NCBI GenBank assembly: GCA_023382535.1
Contig: JAHDWA010000001.1
Span: forward strand, 1 to 64,000
From: Anaerolineae bacterium
GTDB taxonomy: Bacteria > Chloroflexota > Anaerolineae > 4572-78 > J111
Direction of reading: 5' to 3'
DNA length: 64,000 nucleotides
A program made the position numbers and the translations under genes. Positions 1-9,013 of the stretch are shown here, piece by piece (positions within the stretch are counted from its first letter, which is position 1; each line of letters begins with the position of its first letter). The notes below the pieces were generated by a model. It did not search any database. It was not told the origin of the DNA and was given only the letters and a program-made list of their open reading frames with translations.

Positions 1-23
1 CTTTTGTTATCGCTCTCATCTGG

Positions 24-3000
24 TTAAGATGAAATGTCAAAAGAACCTAGTGTCCGGCTGACTGGACCCATTGCGGGGGTGAGATCAGTCCAAGTTCCAT
101 TTTCATAGCGCCATAAGTCGTGGAAGTACACTTCGCCATCGTTGCCACCAAAGAGATAGAGTTGGCCATCCGGTCCGGCGACCATACTGGCATAGGTCCG
201 GCTGAGCGGGGAAGTGGCTGGAAATACTTGAACCCAATTTGTGTTGGTATACTGCCAGGTTTGATTCAAGGAGACATCGTCGGCATTGCTGCCACCAAAG
301 AGGATCATTGTTTGGCTAACGCTGTCGTAAGCCATCGCCGTCCCATAGCGGGCGTCTGGACTGGTTGAGGTAGTAGTTATCCAGTCTGTGCCATTAAACT
401 CCCAGGTGGTGTTTTCGTAGGGCCAGCCACTGCCATTGCCACCATAAAGTACGATCCGATTGCGGTTACTGTCATAAGCCATGACATGTTCGCCACTGAC
501 AGAAGGTGAAGTCCCGGTTGAAGTAATCTGTTGCCACTCCCGCGTGATTGAGGCGGTGACGGTGATATAATTCGTGCGGGTTAAGGGATAGGTACCACCA
601 CCCGCGCTCAGCGTAACCGTATAGACTCCAGCCTGAGTGTAGGTGTGGATGGGGCTGATGGCTGTGCTGGTCGTATTGTCCCCAAACTTCCAGAGATAAC
701 TGCTGGCTCCCGTCGAACTGTTCGTAAACGTAACCGTAAGCGGCACGGTCCCACTCACGGGTGTAGCACTGAAGTCCAGCACGGGCGAGGGAGTAGAGAT
801 AGTAATGTAGTTGGCCCGGGTCAGGGGGGTAGTTACAGTACCAGCGCTGGCAAAGAGCGTGACGGTGTAAACCCCAGCCTGAGTGTAGGTGTGGGTCGGG
901 CTGATGGCCGTGCTGCTCGTATTGTCCCCAAACTGCCACAGATAACTGCTGGCATCCGTCGAACTGTTCGTAAATGTGACCGTGAGCGGCACGGTCCCAG
1001 TGAGCGGGCTAGCCGAAAAGATAGGGGTTGGCACAGCCGATACCGTCCCGCCTCCGAAGTCGTCCAGGACAGCATTACTTGCATCAACAAACCATAGGCC
1101 AATGTAGCCCCCATTGGCATAGTACGGCCAAGCGGTCACATCACGACTGGCTAACAATGCACCATTGCGATATACTTCCACTTGTCCGCTAGCCGTCGCC
1201 CGCGCCCCAAACTGGTCGCCACTGGCGAAGGTGACCGGGATATCCGCGCCTCGCTGCACCCAATCCTGAGCAGCGGTATACGTCCAAACCTGCACCCGCT
1301 GTCCTACTGCATCGTAAAGTACCTCGATCAACCCATCACTCCAGTTGCTAATATTTTGGACCTTTAGCAACAAATCCTGTTCACCTGCGCCTGAATCCAC
1401 CGTGGTTAGGGTTATGTATACCTCCTGGCTTGTGCCAAAGGAGGTGGGGTTCCAGAAAATAGCTTGCGCCGATTCCACATCCATTCGATTGCTGACAATG
1501 CTGTAACCCGAAGTAGTTCCTGACCAGCTACTGCCAATTGCGCCATTACTACGATTGAAATTGTCCAACACATTAGTCGAAGGGAACGCGCTTGGGATCG
1601 AAGGTGAGATCACCGTGATGTAGTTGGTCCGAGTGAGAGGATTGGTCAGAGTACCAGAACTGGCAAAGAGCGTGACGGTGTAAACCCCGGCCTGAGTGTA
1701 GGTGTGGGTCGGACTGATGGCTGTGCCGCTCGTGTTGTCGCCAAACTCCCAGAGGTAACTGCTCGCACCCGTCGAACTGTTCATAAATGTAACGGTCAGA
1801 GGCACAGTCCCAGTGAGTGGATTGCCACTGAAGTTCGGTACGGGTGAGGGGGTAGAGACAGTGATGTAATTGGTCCGAGTGAGGGGAGTGGTCAGACTGC
1901 CAGTGCTGGCAAAGAGCGTGACGGTATAAACCCCGGCCTGAGTGTAAGTGTGGGTCGGACTGATCGCCGTGCTGCTTGTATTGTCGCCAAACTGCCACAG
2001 ATAACTGCTCGCGCCTGTCGAACTGTTCGTAAACGTGACCGTGAGCGGTACAGTCCCACTTACTGGGCTGGCCGAAAAGATAGGGGTTGGTACAGTTGAT
2101 ACCGTCCCGCCCCCAAAGTCATCCAGGACAGCATTGCCAGCACTGATAAACCACAAGCCAATATAGCCCCCATTGGCATAGTACGGCCAGGCAGTTACAC
2201 TCCGTGTCGCTAGGAGGGTACCATTTTTATACACCTCAACTTGTCCACCCGCGGTCGCCTTTGCCCCAAATTGGTCGCCGTTGGCGAAGGTGACCGGAAT
2301 ATCCGCCCCCCGTTGAACCCAATCCTGAGCGCTAGCATATGTCCAGACCTGCACGCGCTGACCCGCCGCATCGTACAATACTTCGATTAAACCGTCCTCC
2401 CAGGCAGTACCACTCTGGGATTTGAGCAGTAAATCCTGTTCCCCTCCAACCGTATTCACAGTGGTTAGAGTGACATACACTTCCTGGTCAGCCCCAAAAG
2501 AGGTAACATTCCAATAGATATTATTATCACCCGAGCCAACATCCAGCCGGTTGCTAACAATACTGTAACCTGACGTACCGCCTGACCAATTACTCCCCAT
2601 CGCACCATTACTGCGATTGAAGCTGTCCAGAACAGGGGTCGAAGGGAAGGCGCTTAAGGCGCCGAGTGAAACTTCGATCTGAATATCAGCGGGTGATAAC
2701 TTGAAAGGACTGATGAAGTTGGCCTTGGTCAAGACATCGGTGAAAACGCCACCCGTTGCCAACAGGGTAACGGTGTAGACTCCAGCTTGAGTGTAGATAT
2801 GGCTGGGATTGACCTCGGTGCTGGTCATGCCATCGCCAAAATCCCAGACATAATCAGTGGTAAAGGTCGAGCTGTTAACGAAAGTAACGGTCAAAGGGAT
2901 CGGGCCAAGGACCGGGTTGGCGCTAAAGGTGGCTCGCAGCCCGTAATCCTTCAAGATGAGTGGGAGATAATAACGAAAACCGCTACCCTGACGTTCTATG

Positions 3001-3434
3001 GCTTCGGCCGGCTCCGGATTAGGCGTTGGGACCGCAGTCGCAGTTTCTGTTGGGGGCGTGGTTTCAGTGACGCTGGCCGGAGGAGGCGGCGGAAGCGTCG
3101 CCGTTACGGTAATAGTTGCAGTCGCAGGCAGCGGTGTCAGACTGGTGGGCAGGGTACTTGTGGGTGTAAGCGGCGCCGGGGCTGTCTCGGTGGAGGCTGG
3201 GATAAGCGTATCCGTAGCGAGTGGGGTCAAAGTGGATGTTGGAATCGGGGTCTCCCTAGCTGTCGGAGTCTCTGTTGCCGGGGCAGGGGGCGGGGTTGTT
3301 GGCGGAGGAGCCGGTTCTACAGTTTGGTAATGAGGCTGTCTCAGCCCGCTGGCGGCACTGGGTAAGGCTGGAAATGAGGGCAGGAGCAGCGAGACAACAA
3401 CGATTAACCGAACGACGACTTCGAAGCGTGGCAT
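24..3434 (-). CDS. Secreted multi-PKD / Kelch-repeat surface protein
   Basis: The 1136-residue protein starts with a signal peptide (about 1-28, hydrophobic VVVRLIVVVSLLL). A Pro/Thr-rich stalk (35-148) and a FRYYLPLILKDY segment near 153-164 follow; YLPLI-type motifs are common in Chloroflexota exported proteins. Then come PKD 1 (about 168-243), a jelly-roll-like module (265-445, starting LDSFNRSNGA), PKD 2 and 3 (450-608), a second near-identical module (620-795, LDNFNRSNGA), PKD 4 and 5 (798-955), and a C-terminal Kelch-like region with repeated AYDS..LFGG motifs. The PKD units keep the YLWxFGDNTS and HTYTQAGVYTVTL cores. The start has a strong GGGAGGG ribosome site. It is probably an extracellular adhesion or carbohydrate-binding protein; no catalytic site is visible. 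The PKD-module pair is an obvious internal duplication. Only about three Kelch units are seen, fewer than a full propeller. Confidence 0.85.
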   Translation of the reverse strand: MPRFEVVVRLIVVVSLLLPSFPALPSAASGLRQPHYQTVEPAPPPTTPPPAPATETPTARETPIPTSTLTPLATDTLIPASTETAPAPLTPTSTLPTSLTPLPATATITVTATLPPPPPASVTETTPPTETATAVPTPNPEPAEAIERQGSGFRYYLPLILKDYGLRATFSANPVLGPIPLTVTFVNSSTFTTDYVWDFGDGMTSTEVNPSHIYTQAGVYTVTLLATGGVFTDVLTKANFISPFKLSPADIQIEVSLGALSAFPSTPVLDSFNRSNGAMGSNWSGGTSGYSIVSNRLDVGSGDNNIYWNVTSFGADQEVYVTLTTVNTVGGEQDLLLKSQSGTAWEDGLIEVLYDAAGQRVQVWTYASAQDWVQRGADIPVTFANGDQFGAKATAGGQVEVYKNGTLLATRSVTAWPYYANGGYIGLWFISAGNAVLDDFGGGTVSTVPTPIFSASPVSGTVPLTVTFTNSSTGASSYLWQFGDNTSSTAISPTHTYTQAGVYTVTLFASTGSLTTPLTRTNYITVSTPSPVPNFSGNPLTGTVPLTVTFMNSSTGASSYLWEFGDNTSGTAISPTHTYTQAGVYTVTLFASSGTLTNPLTRTNYITVISPSIPSAFPSTNVLDNFNRSNGAIGSSWSGTTSGYSIVSNRMDVESAQAIFWNPTSFGTSQEVYITLTTVDSGAGEQDLLLKVQNISNWSDGLIEVLYDAVGQRVQVWTYTAAQDWVQRGADIPVTFASGDQFGARATASGQVEVYRNGALLASRDVTAWPYYANGGYIGLWFVDASNAVLDDFGGGTVSAVPTPIFSASPLTGTVPLTVTFTNSSTDASSYLWQFGDNTSSTAISPTHTYTQAGVYTVTLFASAGTVTTPLTRANYITISTPSPVLDFSATPVSGTVPLTVTFTNSSTGASSYLWKFGDNTTSTAISPIHTYTQAGVYTVTLSAGGGTYPLTRTNYITVTASITREWQQITSTGTSPSVSGEHVMAYDSNRNRIVLYGGNGSGWPYENTTWEFNGTDWITTTSTSPDARYGTAMAYDSVSQTMILFGGSNADDVSLNQTWQYTNTNWVQVFPATSPLSRTYASMVAGPDGQLYLFGGNDGEVYFHDLWRYENGTWTDLTPAMGPVSRTLGSFDISS

Positions 3435-3685
3435 AGCAAACCCTCCCCGATTTTACAGGTCCAAACTGAGTGGGATAACTTGATAGACGAGTGCTGAAAC
3501 GAGCCGACGCGTGGAAGGAAAAAGGAGTTGACCCAAATAACGGGGCAGGGGTGTGGCAAAGAGGTTAAGGCAGGATCAAATCCAACCGTTGGCGGGAGAG
3601 CTAGCCGGCCGACCTCTATTCCTGCGGATGCCTTTATGATCGCTTCACAGACCATCAGTCCATCATCGCACTGTTGTCCTTGTGC

Positions 3686-3754
3686 ATTATATCACAACTA
3701 TGCTCAAAAATTTCTAGCAGTTTTCTATCAATTTTCTATCAGAATTCTATCAGT
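3686..3754 (-). promoter_or_regulatory. Four 11-bp direct repeats plus -10 box
   Basis: Four contiguous 11-bp units lie at 3711-3721, 3722-3732, 3733-3743 and 3744-3754: TTTCTAGCAGT, TTTCTATCAAT, TTTCTATCAGA, ATTCTATCAGT on plus. On the minus strand a TATAAT box (3691-3686) follows 19 bases downstream of the array, reading toward the PKD gene. Eleven-bp direct repeats replacing a -35 element are the known binding layout of PhoB/OmpR-type activators, and the next gene upstream on minus is such a regulator. That this regulator binds here is inference. Confidence 0.6.
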
Positions 3755-3826
3755 CTGGGGAAATAAAAGGGTTCTGCGAAGGTTCTTCGAGAGGATAACG
3801 GTACAACTATCTAATCCAGAGGGTTG

Positions 3827-4522
3827 CTAGTGAGATGGCTTCTTGAAACGATAGCCAATCCTGGGGACAGTCAGGATATAGCGGGGCCGCCGAGGATCTG
3901 CTTCTATCTTTTGGCGTAGGCGGCTAATGTGAAGGTGAACATTTCTGATCTGGTCATCGCCATTTAAGTCCCAAACATCTCGCAATATTTGATGGTGAGG
4001 GAGCACTTGACCCGCTCGCCGGACCAGATAGGTCAGTAACTCGTACTCTTTGGGACCCAAATGAACCGGTTGTCCCTGCACGAAGACCTCGTGGGCCAGC
4101 AAATCAACCGCCAGAGTGTCATCGCAGTAAAACTGTGAATTGGGCGAGGCGGGCAGCCCTTCCCGGCGCAGGAGAGCCTCGACTTTAGCTAACAAGACGT
4201 CAAATCGAAACGGCTTGAGCAGACAATCATCAGCGCCGGCATTAAGGATTTCGACGTAATCCTCTTCGCTCCCCATCCCGGTAATACTAATAATGGGTAC
4301 GGTTGAATGCTGCCGCATCCGCCGGCAGGTTTCCCAGCCATCTAACCCCGGCAGGAGAAGATCGAGGATGACCGCATCGGGACGATACTCTTCTAGTTGG
4401 TGTAGACCGGCTTCGCCATCCTGGGTGGTGTAAACCTGGTAGCCCATTTCCCTGAAAGCCTGCTCCAACCACCGCAACAGCTCCACATCGTCGTCAATAA
4501 TCAGGATTTTCTTGTCTGGCAT
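3827..4522 (-). CDS. OmpR/PhoB-family response regulator
   Basis: 231 residues. The N-terminal receiver has the acidic pocket IDDD (9-12), phospho-acceptor D54 in VILDLLLPG, a T81 switch position and K103 in CLLKPF. A C-terminal winged helix (about 130-228) has the family signature ending RIGYRFKK and a recognition helix around QIRNVHLHISRLRQKI. Length and order are normal for the family. No histidine kinase is next to it, so it is an orphan. It is transcribed in the same direction as, and upstream of, the PKD protein gene, whose promoter carries 11-bp direct repeats suited to this class. Transcriptional activator by family; the target is inferred. Confidence 0.93.
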   Translation of the reverse strand: MPDKKILIIDDDVELLRWLEQAFREMGYQVYTTQDGEAGLHQLEEYRPDAVILDLLLPGLDGWETCRRMRQHSTVPIISITGMGSEEDYVEILNAGADDCLLKPFRFDVLLAKVEALLRREGLPASPNSQFYCDDTLAVDLLAHEVFVQGQPVHLGPKEYELLTYLVRRAGQVLPHHQILRDVWDLNGDDQIRNVHLHISRLRQKIEADPRRPRYILTVPRIGYRFKKPSH

Positions 4523-5125
4523 CTTGTCGGGTTTCTGGTCAAAAAGGCTTCAATTAATCGCCACGCTCCCTTTAAAGAAAGTGGCATTGCCTCTCTCTAG
4601 ATGAAGCAGCCAATCCTCAGGCCAGCAATAAGCCAAAAGAATTTGACAATTTATGGCTCGTTGATTATATTAAGAGACATATAGAAAAGGCATGCGTCGT
4701 AAAAACCACGGCGCGGCTGTCGGTCTGAAAAAGCTCTCCCGTTCCGGCCAAGTTCGGGGAGAGCTTTTTTGTTATTAGCATCATCATTATAGCCAATTCT
4801 TTCGGAATGGGCAATCAGACTTTCGAGCGTGAGGGAGATGATGATCACCGGCATAAGGCAGGCTGGGCAAAGCGGGTGAACTGCCCTCATTTCAAATGAG
4901 CTTCCAATCCTCCTGAAGACACCAAACCTTACAAAAGTCCTTCAGCCGGTTTTGGCGAGCCTGAACAAGCTGAAAGGTGAACCCAAAGCTGCGCTCCAGA
5001 CCAACCTTGATCTTCACTATGGTAACGGGCAGACCGAGCTGCGAACCTAATGCCCAGTGTCGCAGTTCAGACAATTTTAGCGGCCCTCTTTTGTCGCTGA
5101 AAAGCCCACACGGGGTTAATACCCC
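4523..5125. other. Intergenic stretch between regulator and tnsC
   Basis: About 600 bases without a convincing gene; short open frames here lack codon character and family features. It holds the hairpin at 4728-4769. No copies of the seven-fold repeat found at the opposite transposon end (11221-11507) are recognisable, so the far end of the Tn7-like element is not placed here. Confidence 0.5.
4728..4770 (-). terminator. Rho-independent terminator hairpin
   Basis: A perfect 13-bp inverted repeat, AAAAAGCTCTCCC (4728-4740) with GGGAGAGCTTTTT (4757-4769), has a 16-base loop. The A-run and T-run flanks make it able to end transcription on either strand. It lies downstream of the tnsA-tnsB-tnsC operon and upstream of the regulator gene, so it probably ends the tns transcript. 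Confidence 0.8.
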
Positions 5126-6106
5126 TCACTTGGTGGTCAAGGTAGCACTGATCGAGGGCAGCCGCTCCTGGCCTTTCCTGCCGCCTGCCTGGGGTTTCGG
5201 CGCCGGCGGGGTAAAGCGCTCATTCCAATCTAGCTCAAATGGATTTACCTTGCCCCTCATAGGCCGGGCCAGCCGCTTCTTGAAGGCGAGGGACAAAATA
5301 TCGGGACCTATCTCCCCCTGGCCGCGCTCCCCGGCCAGCACTGCCGCCAGGTTCATCAAGTTCATAATATTGGCCACCACGCCCCCGGTGGCATAGTAAA
5401 TGCGATAAAGCAGCTCGGTCCGGGGCATCGCTTGGGCCAGGGGCAGTTTGGCCTGCTCGACGTACTCGATAAACGTGGCGAATTCTTCTATGGTCGCTGT
5501 TTGGGCTGGTTCCCAGGCAAAGGGCTGAAGCGTCTGGCGAGCCGCAAACAAGCGCGCTAACTGGGCGTTGGCCTCCAGGATCAGCTCCACCTTGCCTTCG
5601 ATGCCGACGACCAAAAAGGGTGCTTTGGTCTCCTTGATGAGCACCTTGAGCCAGTCGGACACGGCGCTTAAGATGTGGTTCGTTTCGCTGTCAATCAGGT
5701 GATGAAAATCGTCCAGGATGACCAGTTGGACGCCGCAGTCTTTGATCAGACCAATCAAACGCGCGTTCATCGCCGGCAGCGTCCCCTTGTCGGCCGCCGG
5801 GTCGCCCAGGACCCGCAGCAGGTGACAGGCCATCCCTTTGACCGTAACCGGCGAGGGGGTCTCGACGTAAAAAACCGGGATGGTCGTGCCTTCATCCGTC
5901 TCAATGCGGGGGAACAAGGCCGTGTAATCCAGCGCCAGGGTCGTTTTGCCCGCTCCGGGGACGCCTTCCAGCGCCATGCACTGGGGTTCGCCGGCAATGG
6001 CCGTCATGCGCTGGCATAAGCGAATCTCGTCGTGCAACTCTCTGAAGCGGGGATAGCGGATAAGCGGGATTTTGGCCTTTTCGGCGAAATTGTCAGGCGT
6101 GTCCAT
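5126..6106 (-). CDS. tnsC: TnsC/TniB-like AAA+ ATPase of a Tn7-like transposon
   Basis: About 326 residues from the chosen start. Walker A is GVPGAGKT (48-55) and Walker B with sensor-like residues is VILDDFHHL (about 129-137); this is the AAA+ arrangement of TnsC/TniB. In Tn7-like systems this ATPase bridges the target-site selector (TniQ/TnsD) and the TnsB transposase. An upstream ATG at 6151 overlaps the tnsB stop, but the ATG at 6106 has an AGAGAGG ribosome site and is preferred. It is the third gene of a compact tnsA-tnsB-tnsC operon with overlapping or abutting ends. Confidence 0.9.
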   Translation of the reverse strand: MDTPDNFAEKAKIPLIRYPRFRELHDEIRLCQRMTAIAGEPQCMALEGVPGAGKTTLALDYTALFPRIETDEGTTIPVFYVETPSPVTVKGMACHLLRVLGDPAADKGTLPAMNARLIGLIKDCGVQLVILDDFHHLIDSETNHILSAVSDWLKVLIKETKAPFLVVGIEGKVELILEANAQLARLFAARQTLQPFAWEPAQTATIEEFATFIEYVEQAKLPLAQAMPRTELLYRIYYATGGVVANIMNLMNLAAVLAGERGQGEIGPDILSLAFKKRLARPMRGKVNPFELDWNERFTPPAPKPQAGGRKGQERLPSISATLTTK

Positions 6107-6147
6107 CGGTTTGCCTCTCTTTCTTAACCTGATCGATGGACGAGGTC

Positions 6148-8223
6148 TCATTCTTTAGCGTGGCCGTTTTCTTCGGGAGAATGGGGCATTGGCCGGGAAG
6201 GAACATACACCAACTCCCACCCGCCCCCCGTTGGCTTATCCCGGTTCTCGGGCTGGGCAACGCTGGTAGGGTTAGGCAGTATGGATGTGGCAGCCTGCGG
6301 GTTGGGCAGCGCCGGGGGGACGTCTGCCGGCTTAGACCCTTTGTCCGCCAGGCTGGGAGGTTGCCCACCCCGATCCCAGCGAGCGATGCGCGAGCGCGTA
6401 CTGGTGCGTTTGCGCGTCCGGGCCCGGTCCACGATCTGTTGGATCTTGAGTTTAGCCCGGCCCAGCGCGGCCAAGTCCACCTTCTGCGCTTCCTGGCGGG
6501 CCAGGTTCAAAATCACTTTGTGTTTCCACAACGACACGCTCTGCGTGTACGCCTGGTCGAGGGCAGGCACTTCAAGATACACCTCTTCAAACGGATCGCG
6601 GACGTACAGGCGGCTCAAATCGCCCGGATGATACTTGAATTTAACCGGCGCTCCCTTGAGCCGTTTTCGGAGCGGCGCTAAATCGGGATGGTTGTACCGC
6701 AGGTGGAGAAATTCGAGGCCGTAACGCTGGATCACCCGGCCATCTTTTTTGCCCAGCAGGATCAGGAGTTCGTCCTTATGCGCCGGAAAACGGGGAAAGA
6801 AATCAGCTTGAGCCGCCTCCCAGCGGCGAGCCGGGATGCCGTTTAAGCCCCGGTGGAACCGCTCGGCGTAGACGTCCACGACAAAGATATTCAGCATTTG
6901 TTCCAACTCCGACAGCGAAATGACTGCCTGCTGCCCGCTGTCGTAGTCGCCGCGCTGGAAAATGTTTGAAAAGGTCGTGCCCGGGAGCTGGTGAAACAGC
7001 CCGCTGTTCAGGCTGCCGAAGCTGCGCTCGATCCCCGCCTTGAATTCCGGCGTGCGCACCGGCGCGTAAATTAAGGTGATGCCCAGCAGGGCGCAGGCAT
7101 CTTCCAGGTCCTCCCCGATATACTGCCGGCCACGGTCAACGATGAGAGTATTAGGCGTCCCAAAAGCCAGCCACGGATGCTCGGTATGGTACAATTTGCC
7201 GACATCCGGCTTGGGACAGATCGCGTGGTAGAGGCACTCCATAACCGCATAATAGCTGGCCGGCTCAAAACCGACATAGTAGCCCAGGGGGTAGCGAAAG
7301 ACAGTGTCCAGGCAGTAGGTCAAGTTGGGGCGGCCGAGGGGCAGGTTATCTGCCTCGTCAATGACCATCACATCAATCCGGGTATCGTCTATCTCCACTC
7401 GCTCTAGCGCCCGCCGGGGATAATTCATTTGCCCGACCGGGTCAAACTCACGCCTGGCGGCGCGTTGACCATGTTTCGCCGTGAACCGCTCCCGCAGATC
7501 CAGGGCCTCGATCCGCCGGGCAAGCGTGCTCCGGTCGGGCAGTTTCAACTGCTCGTTCTCCGGCAGCAGGCGATTTTCTTCGGCCATTCGCGCGGCGGTG
7601 AAGTGCAGAATGTCATCCAGGGTGACGACCTCGCGGCGGTAGGCGTGGTCCTTGATAACGCTGTCAACCAGGTTCTTGACCTCTGTCTCCAGGCGCGACT
7701 TCCCCTTGCCGCCGCAAGCGGCGTAGTGATCAATCAGGGCGCGCAGGTTCTGGCCGCTCTGGGTGTAATTACGGAGCCAGCGAAAAATGGAACGCCAGCT
7801 TAGACCTTTGAAAAACGGCTGCTGGGCCGGGTCAGCCGCAATTTCAGCCTTGACCTCGGCAATTCTTTGGTTGATGGCCGGGCGGGTCCGCTCGTGAGAA
7901 GCCAGGGCCAGCAGCGGCTTGATCACGTGCAGACGAAACCGGGCCCGGGCCACCCATTTCTCCGGGTAATCCGACAATTCTAACGGGCTTTCTTCTGGCA
8001 GGGGCTGTGGCGAGCCGCCGGGCTTCCTGGGCCGGGTTTCGATGACGAACTTGAGATCGCCGGCGAACAGGGCCTCAACCAGCGCCGGCAAATCCACCAC
8101 TTTGATGGCTGTCGTGTGCATCTCCTCGATATTGATTTTGCCCTCGGGCAGCGGCCGTTTGACTTCCCAGCGGCTGCCGTTCCAATCGAACTGCTTGCCG
8201 GTCGAAAAACGGTGGGCGCTCAT
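6148..8223 (-). CDS. tnsB: TnsB/TniA-like DDE transposase
   Basis: 691 residues with N-terminal helix-turn-helix-like DNA-binding regions (roughly 90-260), then a retroviral-integrase-fold core. Candidate catalytic residues are D279/D280 in VEIDDT, D363 in IVDRGRQY and E399 in AGIERSFGSLN, which is the expected DDE layout. A C-terminal Mu-transposase-like beta domain and a Pro-rich, basic tail (about 600-691) follow; in TnsB the tail contacts TnsC. It would bind the repeated sites at the transposon ends and carry out strand transfer. It overlaps tnsA by 4 bases and reaches the alternative tnsC start, indicating translational coupling. Confidence 0.92.
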   Translation of the reverse strand: MSAHRFSTGKQFDWNGSRWEVKRPLPEGKINIEEMHTTAIKVVDLPALVEALFAGDLKFVIETRPRKPGGSPQPLPEESPLELSDYPEKWVARARFRLHVIKPLLALASHERTRPAINQRIAEVKAEIAADPAQQPFFKGLSWRSIFRWLRNYTQSGQNLRALIDHYAACGGKGKSRLETEVKNLVDSVIKDHAYRREVVTLDDILHFTAARMAEENRLLPENEQLKLPDRSTLARRIEALDLRERFTAKHGQRAARREFDPVGQMNYPRRALERVEIDDTRIDVMVIDEADNLPLGRPNLTYCLDTVFRYPLGYYVGFEPASYYAVMECLYHAICPKPDVGKLYHTEHPWLAFGTPNTLIVDRGRQYIGEDLEDACALLGITLIYAPVRTPEFKAGIERSFGSLNSGLFHQLPGTTFSNIFQRGDYDSGQQAVISLSELEQMLNIFVVDVYAERFHRGLNGIPARRWEAAQADFFPRFPAHKDELLILLGKKDGRVIQRYGLEFLHLRYNHPDLAPLRKRLKGAPVKFKYHPGDLSRLYVRDPFEEVYLEVPALDQAYTQSVSLWKHKVILNLARQEAQKVDLAALGRAKLKIQQIVDRARTRKRTSTRSRIARWDRGGQPPSLADKGSKPADVPPALPNPQAATSILPNPTSVAQPENRDKPTGGGWELVYVPSRPMPHSPEENGHAKE

Positions 8224-8864
8224 CGGTCCCTCCTCAGGGGTAAGGTCACCGGCGAAGCAGCCGAGATCGGGGCATCGTCCACCGGGACAGCCACTTCATG
8301 CCGGAAAGCCAGGTGGTAAACCGCGATCAGCCCCTGGGCCGGCGCCCCCGGCGCGGCGGAATGGGCCAGGTCAAGGACGGTGAGCGGGGTGTTGGCTTCC
8401 CACAGCCGGGCCTGCAGGCGGGACCGGATGGCGGGACCAATTGAATGCCGGGCAAACGGCCACAGGAATTTCACGTTCGTGAGGCGGCAGCCCGCGCGGA
8501 GTTCTTCGTCAGTAACCACCTTAAAGCGCCAGCCCCTCGCCTCACACCAGCTTTCCGCCGCCGCGAATTTGCGCTGGTTTTCCTCGGTCTTCACGAATTT
8601 ATCGGGCTTGCACTCGATCAACCAATCCTGTCCCCGGCGGATCAGGTGAAAGTCCGGGGTGTAGTGATGGGCCTCCCCCTCGAACTCGTAGGCGAGGGTC
8701 AGGGGCTGCTCTTCAAACCAGCTCACCTCCCGCTCATATTCCAACAGGTGGAGGTAATCCAGTTCCAGGGTTGATTCAAAAGCGATCATTCGCCCCATTT
8801 TCAATGAGGGGAACTTTCCCACCACGTTTTTGCGGCCTCGCTGAGAGACTTTTCGAACCGGCAT
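8220..8864 (-). CDS. tnsA: TnsA-like endonuclease
   Basis: 214 residues. The restriction-endonuclease-like core is visible: E30/E34 in FESTLELDY, D71 in YTPDFHLI, and E84-x-K86 in WLIECKP, the D...ExK arrangement of TnsA. The C-terminal half would be the TnsC-interacting region. TnsA cuts the 5-prime strands at the element ends, giving cut-and-paste rather than replicative transposition when paired with TnsB. Its presence separates this element from Tn5053/TniABQ and type V-K CAST modules, which lack TnsA. First gene of the operon; its upstream region is shared with the divergent Xre gene. Confidence 0.9.
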   Translation of the reverse strand: MPVRKVSQRGRKNVVGKFPSLKMGRMIAFESTLELDYLHLLEYEREVSWFEEQPLTLAYEFEGEAHHYTPDFHLIRRGQDWLIECKPDKFVKTEENQRKFAAAESWCEARGWRFKVVTDEELRAGCRLTNVKFLWPFARHSIGPAIRSRLQARLWEANTPLTVLDLAHSAAPGAPAQGLIAVYHLAFRHEVAVPVDDAPISAASPVTLPLRRDR

Positions 8865-8900
8865 AGCTCCCTCCTATGGGCAGAACTTATGTGCGGATAC

Positions 8901-8928
8901 TTGACAAATCACCGGGGGCAATCATAAT
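8901..8928 (+). promoter_or_regulatory. Putative sigma-70 promoter for xre-tniQ
   Basis: TTGACA (8901-8906) and a CATAAT box (8923-8928) are 16 bases apart, reading toward the Xre gene. One palindromic operator begins 4 bases downstream of the -10, so repressor binding would block initiation. Promoter activity is inferred from consensus only. Confidence 0.5.
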
Positions 8929-8931
8929 CAA

Positions 8932-8990
8932 TGTATCCGAAATGATACAGATAAGAACATTTGTTCCATATTGTATCATCAAAGATACAA
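8932..8990. promoter_or_regulatory. Two TGTATC-N6-GATACA operators in the tns/xre divergent region
   Basis: Identical palindromic half-sites with the same 6-base spacer occur at 8932-8949 (TGTATC-CGAAAT-GATACA) and 8971-8990 (TTGTATC-ATCAAA-GATACAA). A further half-site TGATACAA overlaps the Xre start codon at 9014. The spacing and placement between divergent promoters suggest that the adjacent Xre protein autoregulates itself and controls tnsABC. The binding protein is inferred. Confidence 0.65.
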
Positions 8991-9013
8991 AGAGTCAATA
9001 GGGAGTTTTATCA

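Noticed and set aside
2787..3365. Open frames antisense to the Pro/Thr linker of the PKD protein
   Set aside because: Low-complexity, Gly/Arg-rich shadow of the linker codons; no start signal or family.
3404..3655. Small open frame upstream of the PKD gene
   Set aside because: It overlaps the PKD start and promoter region and has no coding character.
4523..4545. Left end of the Tn7-like element (TGTCGGG near 4524)
   Set aside because: The six-base match stands alone; none of the AGTGYCAAACTTT sites follows, so chance is likely.
4651..5074. Two small open frames on minus between the regulator and tnsC
   Set aside because: They span the terminator hairpin, lack ribosome sites and have no recognisable composition.
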